From the NCBI GenBank assembly GCA_015680685.1, contig MNCI01038361.1, forward strand, positions 90,346 through 154,345: a stretch of DNA of 64,000 bases, written 5' to 3'. Under the pieces are notes generated by a model. The model was not told the origin of the DNA, made no database searches, and was given only the letters and a program-made list of their open reading frames with translations. Each line of letters begins with the position of its first letter. The first letter of the stretch is position 1. A program made the position numbers and the translations under genes. Of the stretch, positions 57,749 to 64,000 are shown piece after piece. The DNA is from Gnetum montanum. Lineage: Eukaryota; Streptophyta; Gnetopsida; Gnetales; Gnetaceae.

Positions 57749-59662
57749 GACTGAATTACAACTCATCCTTGAGTCTAAGAAAGTGAGGAACAAGTTCAAT
57801 TGATTACACAGTGGATAGGTATGGGATTATTGATTAACCAGAAATTTATTGATGTCATAGTGGAGAATTAAATAAAATTTGGACACAGACAAAAAAGACA
57901 AAACTTGTGGAACTCATGGGGTTCCTGGTAATGGTGGCTCCTTCATGGGTGCCTTTCCTTTGTTCTACACACCAGGCTTATGAGATTGATACCATTGAAT
58001 AAGTGCCTAACATTTCTTCTCTTCTATCTGTGGATTATGAGCCATCCATACTGATGTTCCAATGTTTGATGGAGTCAGCACTTTCCATGGACATGGTAGC
58101 TGTGGGAACACTTGATTGGCCTTGACATGCATGTAGCAAATAGCCATCGTTCCTCTTCATAGGCTCGAGCTCTAACCTATCCTCATTTTTCTTGGATAGA
58201 TTATGTAGTAATAGGAGTTACATGATGGCTGCTGAATGATTGTGCCTTCTACTTTGCATGTTCTACATGAGTCCTTGGCCTCTACCTCCCCTAGGTCATT
58301 TGGTTGCACCTTGAGAAGGTCCTCCTTGTTGTCTTCTTTTAGGGGTCATCTATAATCACACAAAGATCAATTGTTAGTAAGGTTATTGAAAAAATTTCAA
58401 TGATTTCATACCTTACTCATTACCTTTAATAAATGTTGAATTCTTTGCTTAGTGTGATTTTAGAATTAGAAATTTTTTCAAGGAAGTTGCCCTAAAAGTT
58501 TAATGTCAAACTTGGGTTGTTTAGGTGACACATAAAAGGACCTAGTTTTGAGGAACGTTTGATAAAATGATGACAAAGGAAAGAATAGGTTTGGAAATGA
58601 AGTACTCGGAGGGTATAAGATGATGTGGTGGTGTGAAAAAAGTACAAATTATAAAAGTCACGTAATTGGGTCATCCCCAAAGTAGGTTCCAACCTATAAT
58701 GCACTTGCATAACCACACCTTAAAATGTATGTAGGTATTAGAAGGGTTAAATGTAATCTATGCCAATGCAAAAAAACACACACATGTTGATACCACTGTG
58801 ATGAGATATGAATTCAATGATATACAAGACATGAGACACAATTACATGAACAACGAGATGAGGCAAATTTTAGAAGGGATTGCAGAGATTGGGACATGGG
58901 ATGATTGACTCAGGGCACAATGAATTCTCAGTGTAAGGCATGATTAATGTGTCATTAACCTATCACTCAAAAATTAGTACCAAGTCTATTCCTTTGATCA
59001 GTGACATCGCATTGTTTTTTCCCAATGATAGACAACAATAAGAGCACCATGACAGCAAGGTGTACGATCACTTGACGTTTTGTTCAAGGGAGGAGTAATT
59101 TGGAATTGCTTTGTAGCACTTTGATCTTAATCTTTTTGTTTTTCTTCTTCTTTTTTTTATCTCTGTGTGGCTACATTAGCACACTCTTCTTGCTCTCTCT
59201 ATCTCTTTTTTTTTTGAAGTATTGCTTAATCCAGGGAAGCTTCCTACCTTTTGGCATGGGTTCATGTCTTTCCAATGGGACCCCCAAGAGTAGCATTGGA
59301 TTTCCTTGATTGAGTGCCTTTTGATTACACTTACTCCCATTTTTCATTAGATCTACAAGGATCTTAGTACAACAAAGCTGCATGATAGCACCTATAGATG
59401 TCACCAAAGAGAGTCCACAAGTTTCCTTGATGTCACATCCTAGCCATTCCCTCTTAGTCCATCCTTCTTGGCTCTGGGCATAATGAGCATAAAATTATTT
59501 TAATTTTTAATGATGTCAAGAATATCATCATACCTAGAGTAGAACCTCTTATTAATAGAATGGTTGGGTGGATGTGATGGGCTCACTGTTCAAATAATTA
59601 GTCACCTAAGACTTGATAGCATAGAATAACACCTCAACTAATGAGTCACATGAGTGTTTTAA
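57749..59662 (-). other. Probable post-integrase region of the family-C gypsy element
   Basis: Adjacent to the polypurine tract. The minus strand near 57750-57840 resembles 46660-46760 of the nested gypsy element (CAATAATCCCATACC, CTCAAGGATGAGTT). I see no RT or integrase; open frames are short. Confidence 0.5.
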
Positions 59663-60165
59663 TGATGATTCATGGTCTATCAGGTCCTGTTATCAGACCC
59701 CTATTATTAGAACCCTGATACAAGATACCAAGTTTGATGGGTCTCGATATCAGACCCCTGATATTAGACCTGCGTTAACTAGGCAACGTATACAAGGCCC
59801 TGTATATGCGACCATGTCGACGTATTTGTTCATGCATCTACATGGCCTCATTTATGCAACATCTATTCTAGCCTATAAAGAAGTGTGCTTCCTCCATACT
59901 TAGACATCTTCTAGTAGTTGTAGTGAAGCCCTTGCAGTTTGTTTCCATAGGAGTTAGACTATTTTCCCAAGTGCATACCCACAATGTGATGCTTGTAATT
60001 GTACAACACCTTTATTCAAGTGTGATGTACTTGGATGTGCATATGACTAGAAATAAAGATTGAGATAAATTCATCATTGCAACATTCACTTAGTTTTAAT
60101 TTTTTAATTGTTACTGTTATTTATTGTTTTCTTAGTTAATATTTCTTTACCATCATTTACTATTC
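59663..60165 (+). repeat. Gypsy LTR (family C), plus strand, 5' portion
   Basis: Starts TGATGATTCATGGTCTATCAGG. U3 has repeated GATATCAGACCC-like units (59690-59770), and a TATA box is at 59874-59880. It ends at a single N (60166) inside the R-U5 side. It is inverted relative to 57238-57739. Confidence 0.8.
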
Positions 60166-60166
60166 N

Positions 60167-60445
60167 TGTGGTATCTAGATAGTTACACATTGATCGTAGT
60201 TCATTGTCTTCCCACCTCGACTAGTATTTACTTTGTCACATATGGTTTAGTCCAAAGTGAGGTGTATGATGCGATCCTAAACTAGTGCTACTCCTAGAAA
60301 CAATGGAAGATAATCTTGATTAAAATAATAAGTAATAGGAAATGAAGTCTAAGTTAGCCTAAGTGCAATGAGCATTTATTCCTTAATCATCCATACATAT
60401 CTTGGACCTTGTGCATGACTACTACTGGGATTACCAAACATAGAT
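60167..60445 (-). repeat. Family-C LTR U5-side segment, flanked by single Ns
   Basis: Aligns in the same direction with 61893-62180, that is, in minus orientation, whereas the LTR piece just before it (59663-60165) is in plus orientation. It is bounded by single Ns at 60166 and 60446. Confidence 0.75.
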
Positions 60446-60766
60446 NCAAAATTTAGGGAGCTTAATATGCATACATGTAAATATGAAGGAAAACCAAATC
60501 ACAATCTTAGCTTCTAGATGATTGGTGATGCATTGCTTGATTTAGTTTCATCAATGGTTAGACTACAAAACAATCAAGGTTAGATGACACTGGAAGTTGT
60601 AGGTGTGATCTTATACTTGAAAGGAAGAGTTAAAGATTAACTCCTATATGGTAGATGAGTAGTTATGAAATGATGTAGTAGCAAATCTCTCATGGGATGT
60701 AGGATGTGCTCACGTGTTTCATGTGATAATTGTTTGGTTTGCTAAGGATCGAATGACGTTGCTATA

Positions 60767-60789
60767 ACACACACACACACACACACACA

Positions 60790-60842
<53 letters not shown>
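60767..60842. repeat. Compound (AC)n(CT)n microsatellite
   Basis: About 13 AC units then about 25 CT units with one interruption. It is longer on the CT side than its partner at 50459-50510. Confidence 0.95.
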
Positions 60843-61504
60843 ACAATCTCAAATCCATTATTCATTCTACATCTCTTCCATTTCATTCTTTTTCATAGTT
60901 TTGTATGGCAAGAAGTTGATCTAGCAAAGTGGAGGATGAGATCTAGTCATCCAAGGGGATAGACTCCTATTTGATACTAATGTCTCATTGGTTGATGGGA
61001 ATCCATGGGTATCTCACCAACAAGTTTCACAAGGGCAAGAAAGATAAGTGTCTACTATGGGTAGAACCCACTTATGAATTCTTGGTAAATTAAAATTACA
61101 AGCAACTAAGCTAACACTTATCTCCTAATGATGATGAGGGTTTCATGGCATAAGATACTTGATTGGTCTTTCACTTGTATGAGTGTCAACTCTTCATGCT
61201 TCAAGATTTGATCAACATGAGTAGAAACATGTTGGTAAATTGACAACACTATTAAATTACATGTAGATACTTATGTAATTAAAAATTTTCTAAATTTAAA
61301 ATTTTCATCTACCAAAAGTGGATCATGGGTTGTGTTTTAATATCATGACCTAACTACTAGATGTGTTATTTACATTAGAAATATCATAGGTCATGGCACA
61401 TTAGAATGAGCTACGATTAGATATCTTGAGTGAAGCATGAGTTGTGATGATTGAGAAATAATGAATTAATTTGATTTTAGGAGATTATGATTCCTCCATG
61501 AGTT

Positions 61505-61808
61505 GTCCCTCCCAAGGATCTTAGAGATGAAAAATATCCCTTTTCAATGCTTAGTTGATCACAATAGTGCCCAATCTGAACACAATACACTTATAAGAGA
61601 CTCTCTCAACCTCTCTCAAGTGCTCCCCCTTGCCTCTCATTAAATTTTCCTTGCACAAGCTCTCAAGATACTAGCCTTCTCTCTTATGTGTAGCCTCCCT
61701 CCTTGAGACTAACCTTCTACTAATTAACCTTATCCCTTGATACTAAGCTTCTTCCTTCTAGTTGGCCTGATTTAGATCTTGGGATATCTCTTCTTATCTA
61801 TTCATGTT
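61505..61808 (-). repeat. LTR-like repeat, right end of repeat B
   Basis: Aligns with 51112-51390 and 35968-36250. It is cut at 61808-61815 by the edge of a family-C gypsy LTR. Confidence 0.55.
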
Positions 61809-61814
61809 GGTAGA

Positions 61815-62365
61815 TGATGAGCAGTGAGGTACCCTTACACTCAACCATACGAATACGAGCATTCATGCACGATCCGGTTGAACTCCGTGGATGGGCTAGT
61901 TGTTGTATCTAGATAGTTACACATTGATCGTAGTTCGTTGTCTTCCAACTTGGACTAGTATTTGCTTTGTCACGTATGGTTTAGTCTAGAGTGAGGCGTA
62001 TGATGTGATCCTAAACTAATGCTACTCCTAGAGATAATGGAGAATAATATTGATTAAACTAATCAGTAATAGGAAATGAGTCTAAGCTAGCTTAAGTCTA
62101 ATGAGTATCCATTCCTTAATCATCTGTACACATCTTGGACCTCGTGCACAACTACTACTGGGATTACCAAACACAGATCCTAGGTACACTATTGGGTTGC
62201 CAAGTAGTCACACTTAAATGCTCATGATTAGGTTGTACTCATTCCACATTTAACAACAGGAATAGTAAATGATGATAAATAAATATTAACTAAGAAAGCA
62301 ATAAATAACAAAAATAATTAACAATTAAATTAAACAATTAAACTAAGTGAATGCTACAATGATGA
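61815..62365 (-). repeat. Family-C gypsy LTR, minus strand, U5-R side
   Basis: The terminus is at 61815; the minus strand ends GGGTACCTCACTGCTCATCA, like the 5' LTR end at 38502. It carries the segment also found at 60167-60445. The right part (62280-62365) matches 57238-57315 and then breaks where family-D sequence starts, so U3 is lost. Confidence 0.75.
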
Positions 62366-62499
62366 AGTTGAAACACCACAAAATTTCGAGTTTAGCACTT
62401 CTCCAACACGAAGCAGGTCCCTGCAACCCACAAACGACCACGGCTACACTTGGTGTCAAACATGGCAACTTCGGAGATCGAGATACTTAGTTTTCACTA

Positions 62500-62900
62500 A
62501 GTATGCAGTCTCAGCATATATGCCTAGCGTATACGCCCAAGTATACATTCTCAGCATATACGCCCAGCGTATACGCTCAACTTCACAGCGTAAATGCCCA
62601 GCGTAGACGTCTAGTGTACATGCCCAACGTACACACCTCCCGTGTATGCTCAGCAGGTACAATAGATGTATACACCCGACATGAAATCCCTAAAGACAAC
62701 ATGGAAACAGCACTGTAAAGAAAGATTTGGCACAAGGAAGCAACCATTAGCGTATATGCCTAGCGTATACGTCAGCATCCATCAGCGTATATGCCCAGCG
62801 TCTACAACATCTACGCCCAATTTCACATATGCCCAACACATCCAGCGTATATGCCCAGAGTCTACGCCCACTTTATATAGCGTATACGCCCAGCAAATGT
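62500..62900. repeat. Array of GCGTATACGC-type palindromic units in LTR U3
   Basis: The exact 10-bp palindrome GCGTATACGC is at 62527-62536, 62567-62576 and 62880-62889, with about ten diverged copies (GCATATACGCC, GCGTATATGCC, GCGTCTACG) between, usually followed by CCA. Open frames across it on both strands are by-products. Confidence 0.85.
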
Positions 62901-62945
62901 AACATCTACACTTGTAAATTTTATGCTCTTGCACCTGGTCAATGC

Positions 62946-62992
62946 GCCACGTGTCACCCAACCCGGGTCTAGCGTCAAAACCTGTATAAAAG
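62946..62992 (+). promoter_or_regulatory. LTR promoter: G-box/ABRE and TATA box
   Basis: CACGTG at 62948-62953 sits inside GCCACGTGTC, which also contains ACGTGTC, a plant abscisic-acid/stress response core. TATAAAAG is at 62985-62992. The 31-base spacing fits a core promoter with an upstream element. Stress or hormone response is an inference from motifs only. Confidence 0.55.
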
Positions 62993-63584
62993 CCCTAATT
63001 TTTCACTAGATCCAGGTCGGTCGGCAAAAATCCTAGAGCAAACCAGAGAGCAGAGACGCTGAGAACTAGAGCAAAAACCTTTTATGCTAGACAACCTTGT
63101 ACGCTGAGCATACAGCCTCTACGCTGTGCCTACAATGTGAACCAACCCATAGTCACCCTTCCATCCATCGGGGCTTTTCATCTACCTTGTGTTCCAGTCA
63201 CAACTGCGTTAGACCGGTGCATTATACTCTCATTCTGTAATGCCATTGTTACATTTTCTTCCCAAAATTGTTTACAGTTTACATTAATTGTTGCATTTTT
63301 TCTGTTTATGCTTGTTTATGTTTACGCTTTGTTCGCATCTATTACACCATTTACGCTATGTTTTACACCTGCTACGCCATTTACATATAACCCAGTGTAT
63401 AGCACTTCGGTGTACATTCGGGAAAATCCTTGTCTGATCCGCGTGCGGACCACCTAAGGTAGTCTACCTTCATTCATTTCAGCTCGTCCTTAGGTGAAGG
63501 TAGGGTCTTCTGTGCATGTCTGGCGATCCCACGGTCTATGTTTCCTTCCAGCCGGAGACTGACGATTTCTGACAGTACAGAAAT

Positions 63585-63601
63585 TGGCGCTAGAAGGAGG
63601 G
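63585..63601 (+). other. Primer-binding site of the family-D element
   Basis: TGGCGCTAGAAGGAGGG, a form I associate with plant gypsy elements, about ten bases after the probable LTR end (GTACA). The priming tRNA is not assigned. Confidence 0.6.
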
Positions 63602-63629
63602 CTTTTGCCTAAAATCTTACCTGCAAGCT

Positions 63630-64000
63630 TCCTAGCATTTACGCTGTTGAGCGTTTACACTGTCGACCATACGTCAATTCCTTCTGAAAACCTCCCAGCG
63701 TTTACGCTGCTCGGTTTAAAACCCAGTCTACAAACAATCCAACGTTTACGCTATTCAGCGTCTACGCCGCTCCTGTTAAAACTTACTCTACAAGTCTCCC
63801 AGCGTCTACGCTGCTAACCATACGCTACATGCTTTACGCTGAAATTTTGCCTACGTAGTCCACAAGATTGTTAAAGTTTACGCTACATAGTTTACGCTGT
63901 AGATTTGTCTATGCTGTTGCCCATTTACGCTACACCCTTTACGCTGTAGACTTCGTCTATGCTGTACACTGATTGTCCCTTCTGTTTCGTTTACGCTGCA
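63630..64000 (+). repeat. TTTACGCT array in the leader of the family-D element
   Basis: Nine exact TTTACGCT units by eye after the primer site, with variants GTCTACGCTG and TCTATGCTG, often followed by GTAGA or ACA. It extends to the window edge. The open frame 63584-63817 crosses it and shows no Gag motif. Confidence 0.75.

Larger units (their letters stand above)
53312..61808 (-). mobile_element. Repeat B: second copy of the long non-coding repeat, interrupted
   Basis: Direct counterpart of repeat A, without the Athila-like insertion at the matching site (54340-54357). Its left LTR-like end is missing; homology starts at ACACATCCAAGATACATTGAG next to a copia fragment. It is interrupted at 56970-60446 by an N run and gypsy LTR fragments, and resumes at 60447. 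Confidence 0.55.
62366..63574 (+). repeat. 5' LTR of a further gypsy-type element (family D)
   Basis: Ends just before a TTGGCGC primer site. It holds an array of GCGTATACGCCC-like units in U3, an ACGTGTC/G-box and TATA box, and two TTTACGCT units near 63320-63360. The left border is inferred from the end of family-C homology; the partner LTR and coding part lie outside the window. Confidence 0.55.

Noticed and set aside
62456-62902. Tyr/Ala-rich open frames on both strands
   Set aside because: They come from the GCGTATACGC-type array. No family match, and both strands are open for the same reason.
1-64000. tRNA, rRNA, CRISPR or bacterial-type operons
   Set aside because: Nothing with tRNA cloverleaf boxes, rRNA cores or regularly spaced repeats with unique spacers; the repeats found are LTR arrays and microsatellites.

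Overview
This 64 kb window looks like transposon-filled intergenic DNA from a land plant with a large, AT-rich genome. I see no intact host gene, rRNA, tRNA or CRISPR. Almost every long open frame is a surviving piece of a mobile element, and the elements are old: each one carries stops, frameshifts, deletions or catalytic-site changes. The scale of nested, decayed LTR retrotransposons suggests a gymnosperm-like or similarly large plant genome, but the sequence alone does not fix the species.

Layout. 1-5.8 kb: a decayed Helitron on the minus strand, with a Rep/PIF1-type helicase protein and an RPA70-like single-strand-binding companion gene. 5.8-10.8 kb: remnants, including the end of a chromovirus-type LTR, a copia reverse-transcriptase scrap and unassigned DNA. 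10.8-20.1 kb: a minus-strand Ty3/gypsy element (Tat-like) with two RNase H domains, one unexpectedly upstream of the reverse transcriptase. 20.1-30.8 kb: a chain of plus-strand Ty1/copia elements. One lacks its integrase core and is fused to a second family; a better-preserved copy of that second family follows at 26.3-30.8 kb with 5' LTR and primer-binding site. 31-35.8 kb: a decayed, apparently multi-exon gene of unknown family, the only stretch that does not look like ordinary retrotransposon coding DNA.

36-62 kb is dominated by two copies (A and B) of a long non-coding repeat, perhaps a non-autonomous LTR element. Copy A was split by a complete Athila-like Ty3/gypsy element at 37670-47587 that still has both LTRs, PBS, PPT and a perfect 5-bp target duplication (CATTA). 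Copy B shows the corresponding unoccupied site. Copy B is itself broken by fragments of a related gypsy family around a run of Ns. A minus-strand copia fragment lies between A and B. 62.4-64 kb: the 5' LTR and leader of another gypsy-type element, built from arrays of GCGTATACGC-like and TTTACGCT-like units, with a G-box and TATA box; its coding part lies beyond the window.

Functionally these are selfish elements, not a cooperating gene set: Gag, protease, integrase, reverse transcriptase and RNase H for LTR elements; Rep nuclease, helicase and RPA-like protein for the Helitron. Assembly joins (one 268-bp N run and four single Ns) leave visible artefacts, including a 46-bp exact duplication and a probably flipped LTR segment. 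I found no convincing new biological system. The best candidates for follow-up are the spliced gene remnant, the upstream second RNase H, and the palindromic repeat arrays found in the U3 of three LTR families.
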